From IMG/VR virus record IMGVR_UViG_3300046012_000698, positions 1 through 37,676 of that record: 37,676 nucleotides of DNA. One strand, written 5' to 3'. Positions 12,640 through 20,974 of the stretch are shown one piece after another (the stretch's first letter is position 1; each line of letters begins with the position of its first letter). The translations under genes and the position numbers were made by a program. Below the pieces are notes generated by a model that saw only the letters and a list, made by a program, of their open reading frames with translations, was not told where the DNA came from and made no database searches. Origin of the DNA: a virus.

Positions 12640-13299
12640 ATGAGCAGTCGGAAGGACCCGAGCACAACGCGACGGAAGACCACGCGATCTCCGAAAGGGA
12701 CCACGCGGTCTGCCGAGACGTTGTATGCGGGATTCCGACTCTGGACGAGTGACTCGTCTCCCCAGTGGCACGGCGTGAAGAAGATGCGCTACGTCTTCTG
12801 GCGGATGATCGCGGGACTCACGGTGACCGATGCCCTCGCGGAGATCCACTGGCATCCGGTGGAATTCTGGACGCTGGTGGATCTCGAGCGTCATGCCCCG
12901 TTCTGGCAGGAATACAAGTATGCGCGGAGTTTGCAAGCCCGCGCGATCAGTGACGGGATTGTCGCGATTGCCGAAGGACGTGATCGAGTCTCGCGCGTGG
13001 CGAATCGGAATCTGCGCCGGATCATCCGGAAGTCTGTGCGGCGCCTACACAAACGGTCATCGCGATCAACCATCCTCACGGCGCAACTGGCCGATGCGGT
13101 GACCATGCAGCAGCGGGATGTCCTCGCGCGGAATAAGCTCCAGATCGTCGCGGCACAGTGGATTGCCAAGACGGCGAATCCCGCCGAGTTCGGGGACCGC
13201 TCCACCGTAGGACTCGAGACTCCGCCGGGACCGAATGGGCACGCCACCGCGATCCACGTGCAGTTTGTCGCGCCTGACGGCAGCGTGGTGCAGCCATGA
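12640..13299 (+). CDS. terS: Terminase small subunit
   Basis: 219 residues from the ATG at 12640, preceded by GGAGGACGGC. After a basic disordered lead (RKDPSTTRRKTTRSPKG) comes an HTH-like region (RYVFWRMIAGLTVTDALAEI, about 48-67) and the block YKYARSLQARAISDGIVAIA (92-111). The distal part, RNKLQIVAAQWIAKTANPAE then FGDRSTVGLET, is typical of Sf6-type small terminases, which recognise the packaging site and feed DNA to the large subunit. It is followed by a 77-aa gene and the large subunit with ATGA overlaps. Packaging sites of such phages often lie in or just upstream of this gene. Confidence 0.85.
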   Translation: MSSRKDPSTTRRKTTRSPKGTTRSAETLYAGFRLWTSDSSPQWHGVKKMRYVFWRMIAGLTVTDALAEIHWHPVEFWTLVDLERHAPFWQEYKYARSLQARAISDGIVAIAEGRDRVSRVANRNLRRIIRKSVRRLHKRSSRSTILTAQLADAVTMQQRDVLARNKLQIVAAQWIAKTANPAEFGDRSTVGLETPPGPNGHATAIHVQFVAPDGSVVQP

Positions 13300-13529
13300 T
13301 CACGATTCCGGTGCAGTACTCGTGCGTGCTGTGTGGAGTCAAGGACTATACGATCCAGGTGCCTGCACGCGCCGAAGCGGATGATCTGATCATCTGGATG
13401 CAGGCCACCATCGCGCTCATCGCCCAAGATCATCGCGCGACACATCCGGACTGTCTATCCGCCACCTTGCAGGATTTGAAGATTCCGATTGACGGCGCAG
13501 AGTGGGTGGGAGGTCCTCCCGTCCAATGA
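13296..13529 (+). CDS. Small Cys-containing protein between terminase genes
   Basis: 77 residues, ATGA-coupled to the small terminase before it and the large terminase after it. It has CVLC (10-13) near the N-terminus and HPDC (about 49-52) further on, which could together bind one zinc ion, and a hydrophobic helix (IIWMQATIALIAQ) between. I recognise no family. Its fixed place between terS and terL suggests a packaging-related accessory, but this is inference. Confidence 0.65.
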   Translation: MITIPVQYSCVLCGVKDYTIQVPARAEADDLIIWMQATIALIAQDHRATHPDCLSATLQDLKIPIDGAEWVGGPPVQ

Positions 13530-15133
13530 CGACTCGCCAGAAGACTCAGCGGACGATTCGTCGTCGGCGCTCCGGCCGTCAGGACCCGATGGCCTACGCC
13601 CCAGTCCCGACGAACACCGAAGTCGCGAACACGGCACTCGCCAAGATCGTGCAGTTGCCGTCGTACGCGACGCATCTCTGGGAACCGTATCGCTACAAGA
13701 TTCTCTGGGGTGGACGCGGCGGGGCACGCTCGTGGACGATTGCGCGCGTGCTCTTGCTCAAAGCCGCGCAGCAGAAACTGCGGATCCTCTGCGCACGCGA
13801 GATTCAAAGCTCGATCCGTGACTCGGTGCATCAACTGCTCCGGGACCAGATCGATCTCATGGAGTTGCCCGGCTTCACGGTCACGGATCGCGAGATTCGC
13901 CACGCCAACGGCAGCATCTTCCTCTTCAAAGGACTCTACCATAACACCACGTCGGTCAAGTCGTTTGAAGGGGTGCACATTGTCTGGGTGGAAGAAGCGG
14001 AGCGCATCTCCAAGGAATCGTGGTCCACGCTCATTCCCACGATTCGGAAGACGGGATCAGAGATCTGGGTGTCGTTCAATCCCGACCAGGAAGAGGACGC
14101 CACCTACCAGCGGTTCATTCTGCATCCGCCGAAGTCGTGCTGGCAGCAGAAGGTCAATGCCGACGACAATCCGTGGCTGTCACAGGAACTCCGCGATGAA
14201 CGCGACTATGCGTATGCGACCGACCCCGAATCCGCCGACCACGTGTGGGGCGGCAACATTCGGCGCATCAGTGATGCACAGATTCTGCGCGGCAAGTGGC
14301 GGATCGAAGAGTTCACGGTGCCCACGGACGAACATGGAGATGCGACGTGGGAGGGTCCGTATCAAGGACAGGACTTCGGCTTCGCGAATGATCCCTCAGC
14401 AGCGGTCCGGCTCTGGGTCCATAACGAGGTGCTGTATGTCGAGCACGAAATGTGGAAGCTGCATCTCGAGATCGACGACACGGCGACCCAGTGCGCGATG
14501 GACATTCCGGGCTTCGGCGAGTACATCTCGCGTGCGGACTCGGCGCGACCAGACAGCATCAGCTATCTCAAGCGCCACGGTATTCCGCGCATCAAACCCG
14601 CACACAAGCACGCGGGCAGTATCAAGGACGGTATCGCGCATCTGCGCAGCTATCGGGAGATCGTCGTCCATCCGCGCTGCAAGCACTTCATCGACGAGTG
14701 CAAGCTGTATGCGTACAAGGTGGACAAGCGCACCGGCGACGTCCTCCCGGTTCCGGTCGATCGGCACAATCACTTGATGGACTCCGCGCGCTACGCCCTG
14801 GATCCGCTGATTCAGACCAAACGCAAGGCCGGATTCATCTTCGCCAACGGCGAGCGCATCCCGACCTGTCCCACGTGCGAGTCCATGCTGCCGGACGATG
14901 GGGAGTGTCCGCACTGTGGCGCAATCGTGGACATGGACACCGGAAAGCTGATCGATCCTGCCGACGTGGTCCACCTCGTGGACGAGGGGCCTGCACCGCA
15001 AGAGACCGACCTGACTGATATCGTCGCACCGCTGCACGCGGTTGCCAACGGCAATGGGAACGGAACGCACAACAGCAATGGACATCATCACGGCAACGGA
15101 CGTCGGAGTCTGCTGCGAGGGATCAATGACTAA
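13526..15133 (+). CDS. terL: Terminase large subunit, PBSX-type
   Basis: 535 residues. ATPase domain: Walker A WGGRGGARSW (61-70), Walker B HIVWVEEAE (151-159), coupling motif SFNP (183-186). RNase-H-like nuclease: QDFGFANDP with Asp283, ADSARPD with Asp338, and HLMDSARYAL with Asp419. These are the expected motor and headful/cos-cleavage parts of Terminase_3 proteins, which pump DNA into the prohead through the portal. Unusually, a C-terminal extension follows the nuclease: a four-Cys zinc ribbon (CPTC at 448-451, CPHC at 461-464) and a Gly/Asn/His-rich tail (508-525). The start overlaps the upstream stop (ATGA); an ATG at 13589 is a less likely alternative. Confidence 0.95.
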   Translation: MTTRQKTQRTIRRRRSGRQDPMAYAPVPTNTEVANTALAKIVQLPSYATHLWEPYRYKILWGGRGGARSWTIARVLLLKAAQQKLRILCAREIQSSIRDSVHQLLRDQIDLMELPGFTVTDREIRHANGSIFLFKGLYHNTTSVKSFEGVHIVWVEEAERISKESWSTLIPTIRKTGSEIWVSFNPDQEEDATYQRFILHPPKSCWQQKVNADDNPWLSQELRDERDYAYATDPESADHVWGGNIRRISDAQILRGKWRIEEFTVPTDEHGDATWEGPYQGQDFGFANDPSAAVRLWVHNEVLYVEHEMWKLHLEIDDTATQCAMDIPGFGEYISRADSARPDSISYLKRHGIPRIKPAHKHAGSIKDGIAHLRSYREIVVHPRCKHFIDECKLYAYKVDKRTGDVLPVPVDRHNHLMDSARYALDPLIQTKRKAGFIFANGERIPTCPTCESMLPDDGECPHCGAIVDMDTGKLIDPADVVHLVDEGPAPQETDLTDIVAPLHAVANGNGNGTHNSNGHHHGNGRRSLLRGIND

Positions 15134-15148
15134 CACCGAGAGGACGGC

Positions 15149-17371
15149 ATGGCGTTGATTCCGCGACTGTTCGGTCGAGCATCGACTGCACCAGTCCCCG
15201 CGATCATCGAGCCAAAGCGGCTCATTCCGGAACACGACGTGAAGGACCTTGTCGTGCCGGAAGGAAAGAGTTCGTCCGTTGGTCTGCTGCCGCAAGGCGC
15301 CTACGGAATGAACTATGCGTTCTTCAGCCCGGACGGCGGACAGACGATTCTGGATGTCTCGGATGGGCCGACCGTCATCGCTTTCATCGCCTACTGGTAC
15401 ATCGCCACGCGCTGGCGCGCACAGAAGATTGCCGAGCCACCGCTCATGGTCGTCGAGGAAGATCAGGACTCGGGCGATGAACAGTGGCTGCCGGATCATG
15501 AATTGGTGCCGATCCTGGAGGAACCCTCGCCCGACTACGACATGGGCGAGCTACTCGAGTCGACGTCGCACTATCTCGACAACACCGGCTACGCACTCTG
15601 GGTGTTGGACAAGGATCGAGCGGGTCGCATCGCCCGTATCACCCCATTCAGTCGGCACGAATTCGAGCCGGTCTCCGACGGCACGCGCCTCTATGCGTCG
15701 TTCCAGGTGCGGACCTCCACCGGCAGCCAGGAGTTCCCGGCAGAGACGTGTTGCTTCTTCCGCGATGCGCAGAGTCTGATCCGCTGGGGGAAGGGCAAGT
15801 CGCGGCTCGACATCGCGATGTCTTGGTTGAAGCTCGGCGCCAAAGCACAGGCCACCATCTTCGATCTGCTATCCAATTCCGTGTGGCCAAGTGCCGTGGT
15901 CATGCCGGACAAGGATTGGGATCCCGACCCGAAGGTGTTCGCCGAATACAAGCAGGATCTCGAAGGGTACGCACGGCAAGGGCGGAAGGGTCGTCCCTTC
16001 GTCGCGCTCGGTGGTGGATCCTTCCAGGCGCTGGCCGCGAACATCAAGGACCTGGTGCCCGATGAGGTGCTCGGTCGCGTGGAGTCCATTGTCGCGGCAG
16101 TCAGTGGCGTACCTGCCATCGTGCTTCAGTTCCAGATCGGTCTCGAGAACTCGCCGTGGTCGCAAATGGAAGAGGCGCGCAAGATGGCGTACGACGACTG
16201 CGTGCAGCCCGCGTGGAAGAAGATCGAACGCGTGATCACGCGACAGATGCTGCGTCCGGTGGACGAGGACCCGACACACTTCGTTCGGTTCGATGCGACA
16301 CATGTTGCGGCACTCCAGGTCAATCGCTCTGAACAGGCGAACATCGCAGCGATCATGGGCCGTGCCGCCTCGGTCAATGAGCGCCGTGCGGTCATGGGCT
16401 TGGAACCGGCCACCCCTGATCAAGACCCGAACCAGCGCGCGGATGAAATCCCCGAACTGACTGCCCCGTCGTTCTTGGATATCGCAAAGGGGCTGAGTGG
16501 CAACAACGCCAGCGGCGGAGGAGGCAATGCGGATGGGAATTCAGAAGATGCCAACGCGAACAAAGATGGCGTACCGCAAAAAGATTCCGCGAACAAAGCG
16601 GCGCGGCAGAAGCTCGGACGGAAATTCCAGGCCGCTGTACTGCGTGACGCGTTCATCTCAGAAGCGATCCCCGTCTGGCAGGTTCACGCCCTCCTCCAGC
16701 TGAAGCGCGATCGGGACACCATCGCCGACATCGTGCGCACGGTGCTCGTGGATGCGAGCCACAAGTCCATCGAGAGCAAGGCACGCGGGAAGGACCGCGT
16801 CATGTCAGCGGTGAAACGCTACCTGAATGAGGAAGGGCGCGCGACTTGGACCAAGACCATGCAGCCGCTCTTCACGCAAGGCGCGCAGCGGAGCGGAGCG
16901 GTGGCCGCCGCGGACCTGAATGTCAACTATGGCCTGCTGCATCCCAACCTGCTCAAGTTCGCGCAGAAGCAGACTGGCAGTATGATCACCACGGTCAACA
17001 AGACCACGCAGTCCCTGATCTCCGACATCATTCAAGGAGGACTCGACGCCAACAAGAGCACGCGCGATATCGCCCAACTGATCAGCGACGCTACGGGATT
17101 CGACACGGATCGCGCACTTCTCATCGCGCGCACCGAGACGACGAAGGTGTTCAATGGTGGACCGGAAGAGTCACTGACCGCATTGGGTGAGGACACGGGC
17201 CAGCAGTTCACGAAGGAATGGTCCGGGGTCCTGGATGATCGGGAACGGCCCGAGCATGTGGCCATGGAGGGGGAGACGGTTCCCGTGGGCGAAGCGTTCA
17301 GCAATGGACTGCTCTATCCATCGGAACCGAACTGTCGGTGCGTCTTAATCTTCGACGAGGTATCTGTATGA
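15149..17371 (+). CDS. Portal protein fused to MuF head-morphogenesis domain
   Basis: 740 residues. Residues 1-430 form an HK97/SPP1-type portal, the dodecameric ring at the head vertex: TVIAFIAYWYIATRWRAQKI (75-94), YLDNTGYALWVLDKDRAGR (142-160), the long-helix region VLGRVESIVAAVSGVPAIVL (307-326) and GLENSPWSQMEEARK (331-345). A low-complexity linker (450-483, Gly/Asn/Asp) leads to a MuF/gp7-type domain: RTETTKVFNG (661-670), then GVLDDRERPEHVAMEGETV (693-711) and YPSEPNCRCVL (723-733), the classic C-terminal Cys-rich end. MuF proteins are minor head proteins needed for morphogenesis, usually a separate gene after the portal; here they are one chain. Ribosome site GAGAGGACGGC precedes the ATG. 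Confidence 0.92.
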   Translation: MALIPRLFGRASTAPVPAIIEPKRLIPEHDVKDLVVPEGKSSSVGLLPQGAYGMNYAFFSPDGGQTILDVSDGPTVIAFIAYWYIATRWRAQKIAEPPLMVVEEDQDSGDEQWLPDHELVPILEEPSPDYDMGELLESTSHYLDNTGYALWVLDKDRAGRIARITPFSRHEFEPVSDGTRLYASFQVRTSTGSQEFPAETCCFFRDAQSLIRWGKGKSRLDIAMSWLKLGAKAQATIFDLLSNSVWPSAVVMPDKDWDPDPKVFAEYKQDLEGYARQGRKGRPFVALGGGSFQALAANIKDLVPDEVLGRVESIVAAVSGVPAIVLQFQIGLENSPWSQMEEARKMAYDDCVQPAWKKIERVITRQMLRPVDEDPTHFVRFDATHVAALQVNRSEQANIAAIMGRAASVNERRAVMGLEPATPDQDPNQRADEIPELTAPSFLDIAKGLSGNNASGGGGNADGNSEDANANKDGVPQKDSANKAARQKLGRKFQAAVLRDAFISEAIPVWQVHALLQLKRDRDTIADIVRTVLVDASHKSIESKARGKDRVMSAVKRYLNEEGRATWTKTMQPLFTQGAQRSGAVAAADLNVNYGLLHPNLLKFAQKQTGSMITTVNKTTQSLISDIIQGGLDANKSTRDIAQLISDATGFDTDRALLIARTETTKVFNGGPEESLTALGEDTGQQFTKEWSGVLDDRERPEHVAMEGETVPVGEAFSNGLLYPSEPNCRCVLIFDEVSV

Positions 17372-18339
17372 AAACGAAACACGCACGCCACACGAAGTCA
17401 CGAGTGCAGTCGCTCGTGCGCATCGTGGTGCCGATGCAGATCAAAGCTGCTGCGGACCCCGCGTCCCACACCTTTGAGGGACTCTCCGCGGTCATCGGCC
17501 AGATGGATCTCGGCAACGACATCCTCGAGCCGGGAGCGTTCAAGCGCACGCTGGCCGAGTGGAAGAGCGGCACCGATGCGATGCCGTTGCTCAACTCGCA
17601 CAATCAGTACGACATCATGTCGGCGCTCGGGCAGGCGATCGACCTGAAGGAAATCAAGGAGGGACTCTGGTCGCAGTGGGAAGTGATCGATGGTCCGGAA
17701 GGGGACGCGGTCATGAACCGACTGCGCCCGAGCAAGACCACGGGGCGCGCGATCGTCGGCAAGATGTCGATCGGCTACTACCCGGTGAAGTGGGAAATCG
17801 AACAGCCCGAAGGGACAACCGGCTACTACGACCAGATCCGGCATCTCACGGAGGTGGAGTTGAAGGAGGTGTCACTGGTGTTGTTCCCGATGGCACCGGG
17901 TGCGGCAATCGACGCGACGACGGTCAAGAGCTTCTTGCTTTCCGCCGACGCGACCGATCCGCGCATGTTGGACCTCGTCACGAAGTCGCAGCTCCGTAAG
18001 CTCAGTTCGCGCATCGGCAATCTGCTCAAGAAGCAGGATGCCCCTCCGGCGAACAGCGGCGACTCAGACGAGGAAGTCGATGACGATGTAGAAGCACTCG
18101 AGCCGAATACGCCGCCGACTCCGCCCTCGGGCGCAGGTTCGGAGACGGTCGACCCGGAGGATTCTGCAGACGACACCGACGAAGATGACTCGGACGATGC
18201 GGCCGATGGAGGCGCCAGCGGTGACGTACCGGACGAGCAGAAGTCCACGGTGTATCCGTTCCAGGAAGCCTTGCAGCAGCGACTGCAGAAGCTCAAGGTG
18301 CACAATCTGGTCAGCGAGATCAATCAGCCGAAATCCTGA
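17368..18339 (+). CDS. HK97-type prohead protease with scaffold-like tail
   Basis: 323 residues, start ATG 17368 overlapping the portal stop (ATGA). The protease domain is about 15-190: FEGLSAVIGQMDLGNDILEP (36-55), AMPLLNSHNQ (71-80) with catalytic His78, GKMSIGYYPV (131-140) with Ser134, and LKEVSLVLFPMAPGA (165-179). The remainder is acidic and Ser/Pro-rich (DEEVDDD, PEDSADDTDEDDSDDAADGG) with a C-terminal amphipathic helix (FQEALQQRLQKLKVHNLV), typical of an internal scaffold. It would act as fused scaffold and maturation protease that processes the capsid N-termini and then itself. It lies directly before the major capsid gene, as expected. Confidence 0.9.
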   Translation: MKTKHARHTKSRVQSLVRIVVPMQIKAAADPASHTFEGLSAVIGQMDLGNDILEPGAFKRTLAEWKSGTDAMPLLNSHNQYDIMSALGQAIDLKEIKEGLWSQWEVIDGPEGDAVMNRLRPSKTTGRAIVGKMSIGYYPVKWEIEQPEGTTGYYDQIRHLTEVELKEVSLVLFPMAPGAAIDATTVKSFLLSADATDPRMLDLVTKSQLRKLSSRIGNLLKKQDAPPANSGDSDEEVDDDVEALEPNTPPTPPSGAGSETVDPEDSADDTDEDDSDDAADGGASGDVPDEQKSTVYPFQEALQQRLQKLKVHNLVSEINQPKS

Positions 18340-18372
18340 CCCACGTCACGTAGTCCACACGAGGAATCATTC

Positions 18373-19944
18373 ATGTTTCGACGGAAGCACGAGAGCGTCG
18401 TCCTCCGGAAGTTCAACGGGCGGTTCGACGCAGTCATGGCGAATGGCGACACGATCAACGGCGGCTATGGCATGGCCAGCAGCGGATCCTCGCTATCGTT
18501 CTTCATTCTGGTCGGCTTCGCGCTGGTCTGCCTCATTGCGTTGGTCTTCGCGATGCTCGGGCATCCCATCGCGCTGGACCCGACGCACAGCATGGCCTTC
18601 GCCGGCATCACGGGCGGAGCCGTTGCGCGCAAGAGCGGCACGGAGCAGAAGAAGCCTGCCAAGATTCGCGAGATGGAAGCGAACCTGAAGTCGCTGGCGA
18701 AGGAACTCGAGACCGGTCAGTCCGAGATGGCAGCGGGCCCGATCTCGGCCGAACGCGGTGAGGAGCTCGAGCAGAAGGCGCACGAGATGGAAGAGCTCCA
18801 GGATCACATCGATCGCTACAACAAGATCGCCGGCATCGTCTCCTCGTCCAAGCAGGTTGACAAGGTGACGCTTCCGGGCGAGGACGGCACCAACACGAAG
18901 ACGATCTACACGACGCCGGGGCACCTGTTCATCGCCTCCAAGTCGTTCGATCACTATCGGCAGCAGGGGAAGCAGGGCTGGTCGGCGAAGGTAGACATCG
19001 GTCGTCGGTTCGGTAAGAAGGTGCGGATGACGGGCGAAGCGGCGGCGGAATTCGAACGGAAGGCGTTCGATCCTTCAACGCTGTCTGACCTTGGCACCGA
19101 CGCGGTGATCTACGTGGATCGCGATCCCGAGATTGTCCGCTACCAGGAGCCGGAAATTCTCACGATCCGCGACGTGCTGAACGTGGTGCCCACGCAGAGC
19201 GACGCAATCAAGTTCGTGCGTCACACGGCGACCACGCGCGGTGCAGCGACACAGGCCACGCGCGGCGGGCTGAAGAACTACCTGAAGCTCGCATTCGAAG
19301 CCGACACCGTGTCGGTCGAGACGATCGCCGTGCTGAGCAAGGTCACCGAGCAGGATGTCGATGACGCGCCTCGGCTCGTCGGCTACATCAACGGCGAAAT
19401 GACGCTCGACGTGCGCGTCGAAGAGGAGCGTCAGCTCACGTGGGGCGACGGCAGCAACGGATCGCTGAAGGGTCTCTTCAACGTGGATCAGGGCATGGAC
19501 GAATTCGATCGCGCGGCGGCGGGTGACACCGTCATCGACACGATCCGCAAGATGCGCACGGATCTCCGCAAGCGTCGCGTGTCCCCGAACTTCGTGGCGA
19601 TCGATCCGCTCGACTGGGAAGAGATCGAACTCGCGAAGGGTACGACCGAGCAGTACATCTGGGGTCTGGTCACGGATCTGCGTGGTCCGCGCATCTGGAG
19701 CCTTCGCGTCGTCGAGTCCGACGCCATGACCAACCTGGTCACTGGCGAGCGTCGTGTGCTCGTGGGCGACGGAGTCCGTGGTGCTACGCTGTACGATCGC
19801 TCGCAGATCCAGCTGGCGATCGGGTACGTGGACGACGACTTCGCTCGTAATCTGCGCACGCTGCGCGCGGAAGAGCGTCTCGCCCTCGCGGTGAAGCGTC
19901 CCTTCGCGTTCGAGTACGCGGTGACGGCGGAAGCCGGATCCTGA
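18373..19944 (+). CDS. Major capsid protein, HK97 fold, with N-terminal hydrophobic helix
   Basis: 523 residues; GAGGAA precedes the ATG. The C-terminal two thirds fit the HK97 fold: TIRDVLNVVPTQSDAIKFVR (264-283), RLVGYINGEMTLDVRVEEER (334-353), a coat-domain helix DTVIDTIRKMRTDLRKR (385-401), NFVAIDPLDWEEIELAKG (406-423), and RVLVGDGVRGATLYDR with a closing AVKRPFAFEYAV. Residues 97-150 are a charged helix like the scaffolding delta domain. Before it, residues 41-62 (LSFFILVGFALVCLIALVFA) form an uninterrupted hydrophobic stretch that looks like a transmembrane helix, which is not a normal capsid feature. The upstream protease may cleave the N-terminal region off, perhaps around 160-220. 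Confidence 0.9.
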   Translation: MFRRKHESVVLRKFNGRFDAVMANGDTINGGYGMASSGSSLSFFILVGFALVCLIALVFAMLGHPIALDPTHSMAFAGITGGAVARKSGTEQKKPAKIREMEANLKSLAKELETGQSEMAAGPISAERGEELEQKAHEMEELQDHIDRYNKIAGIVSSSKQVDKVTLPGEDGTNTKTIYTTPGHLFIASKSFDHYRQQGKQGWSAKVDIGRRFGKKVRMTGEAAAEFERKAFDPSTLSDLGTDAVIYVDRDPEIVRYQEPEILTIRDVLNVVPTQSDAIKFVRHTATTRGAATQATRGGLKNYLKLAFEADTVSVETIAVLSKVTEQDVDDAPRLVGYINGEMTLDVRVEEERQLTWGDGSNGSLKGLFNVDQGMDEFDRAAAGDTVIDTIRKMRTDLRKRRVSPNFVAIDPLDWEEIELAKGTTEQYIWGLVTDLRGPRIWSLRVVESDAMTNLVTGERRVLVGDGVRGATLYDRSQIQLAIGYVDDDFARNLRTLRAEERLALAVKRPFAFEYAVTAEAGS

Positions 19945-19977
19945 ACGCGGTAGTCTGAAGGAGTGAGTGATGGCCTG

Positions 19978-20008
19978 AGGATGGCGGTGCACGCTCGGCC
20001 GCCATCCT
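19978..20008 (+). terminator. 10-bp hairpin after major capsid gene
   Basis: AGGATGGCGG (19978-19987), 11-base loop, CCGCCATCCT (19999-20008). A stable stem 33 bases past the capsid stop, followed only by TTC, so it may be a partial terminator or a 3' stabiliser that sets capsid expression apart from the genes downstream. Confidence 0.5.
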
Positions 20009-20034
20009 TCACCCGCAACAACGGAATACCATCG

Positions 20035-20541
20035 ATGCACACCAACAAAGGATTGAAAAATCGCGCGTCTCCCATCACGCGACTCGTTGCGGTCACAGCG
20101 GCTGCACTCTATGCGAGTGCGGTCATTGGTCCGGACGGTGGAGAACTGCATCTGCCGGGAGCAGGACTGCGGATCAGCATTCCGCACGGTGCACTGGCTG
20201 AGCCGACGACGATCAGTGTGTCGGCACATCAGGACGTGTACGGATTCTCGGTTTCCATGCCGACCGGCACGACGCTGGCCAAGCGTGCGCGGGTCGAGCA
20301 GCACATCACCGAGCACTCCGCGATCAACGAGTTGGTGTTCGGTCACATCGCTGATGACGGCACGTGCGATGCGTACTACGCCGCGCGGAACGAACATGGC
20401 TGTGCGGTCGCCTATGTCAGCAGCTTCAGCGGCTACCTGCTGGCCAGCGGCGCGCAGGAAGGAATGGCGTGCGACCCGACGGTGATCACCGATGGGACGT
20501 GCGTGTGGGTGGACGACGGAGGACCGGAAGATCCGCGGTAG
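20035..20541 (+). CDS. ZU5-like domain protein with signal-like N-terminus
   Basis: 168 residues from ATG 20035; earlier in-frame starts fall before or within the hairpin at 19978-20008. The start has a basic end (MHTNKGLKNRASPITR) and a hydrophobic stretch (LVAVTAAALYASAVIG) ending in an ASA-type signal cleavage pattern. Then GPDGGELHLPGAGLRISIPH GALAEPTTISVSA (split here), the hallmark of ZU5 domains (GG, gv-x-iPxGAl, then TxIxVxA), a beta fold known from ankyrins and many secreted bacterial proteins. It lies between the capsid and the connector genes, where phages place decoration proteins. It could be a capsid decoration or an exported protein; the sequence does not decide. Confidence 0.65.
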   Translation: MHTNKGLKNRASPITRLVAVTAAALYASAVIGPDGGELHLPGAGLRISIPHGALAEPTTISVSAHQDVYGFSVSMPTGTTLAKRARVEQHITEHSAINELVFGHIADDGTCDAYYAARNEHGCAVAYVSSFSGYLLASGAQEGMACDPTVITDGTCVWVDDGGPEDPR

Positions 20542-20588
20542 GTTCGGGAGATCGACGGTCACGGATTCACTTTCGGTGGGAGGTTCGC

Positions 20589-20945
20589 ATGAAGTACCTG
20601 GACGCGCGGAAAGCCGGAGGCAAGCCAGTCACGCCATCGGTGCGCGAGCAGAACAAGATGCAGTCCGGATCACGGCTCGATCAGCGCGATCCGGAATCGC
20701 TGATCAGTTCCTTCTCCCGCGCACGCACGCGCGAGGAGAACAAGGCGACACAGCACACGCAGCCGACGACCAAGCCACACATCGTGCAGATGGCCGAGCG
20801 ACTCGGTGTCGATCTCGCTACGGTGCAGGGCTCGGGCACGCACGGCGAAATTCTCATGAAGGACGTGAAGGCAGCGCATGAAGATGCGCTGGAGCAGCAG
20901 CGGGCGAAGGACGAGTCGCACGACGAGTCAACCGACGAAGAGTAG
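20589..20945 (+). CDS. E3-binding (PSBD)-like domain protein
   Basis: 118 residues; GGGAGGTTCGC precedes the ATG. The C-terminal half reads IVQMAERLGVDLATVQGSG (about 63-81) then THGEILMKDVKAAHEDALEQ, matching the peripheral-subunit-binding domain of 2-oxo acid dehydrogenase E2 subunits (LAxELGVDLxxVxGTGxxGRIxxxDV), with Glu in place of the usual Arg. The N-terminus is basic and disordered and the C-terminus acidic (KDESHDESTDEE). In a phage head operon it is more likely a structural protein-binding module than part of a dehydrogenase. A Rho-N or LEM-like small helical fold could give similar pattern. Confidence 0.65.
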   Translation: MKYLDARKAGGKPVTPSVREQNKMQSGSRLDQRDPESLISSFSRARTREENKATQHTQPTTKPHIVQMAERLGVDLATVQGSGTHGEILMKDVKAAHEDALEQQRAKDESHDESTDEE

Positions 20946-20974
20946 CGCACGTGGCCTTCGGTGAGGATCTGCGC

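Noticed and set aside
19075-20562. Long minus-strand open frame opposite capsid and ZU5-like genes
   Set aside because: Antisense shadow of high-GC coding DNA; Arg/His-rich with no domain and no ribosome site.
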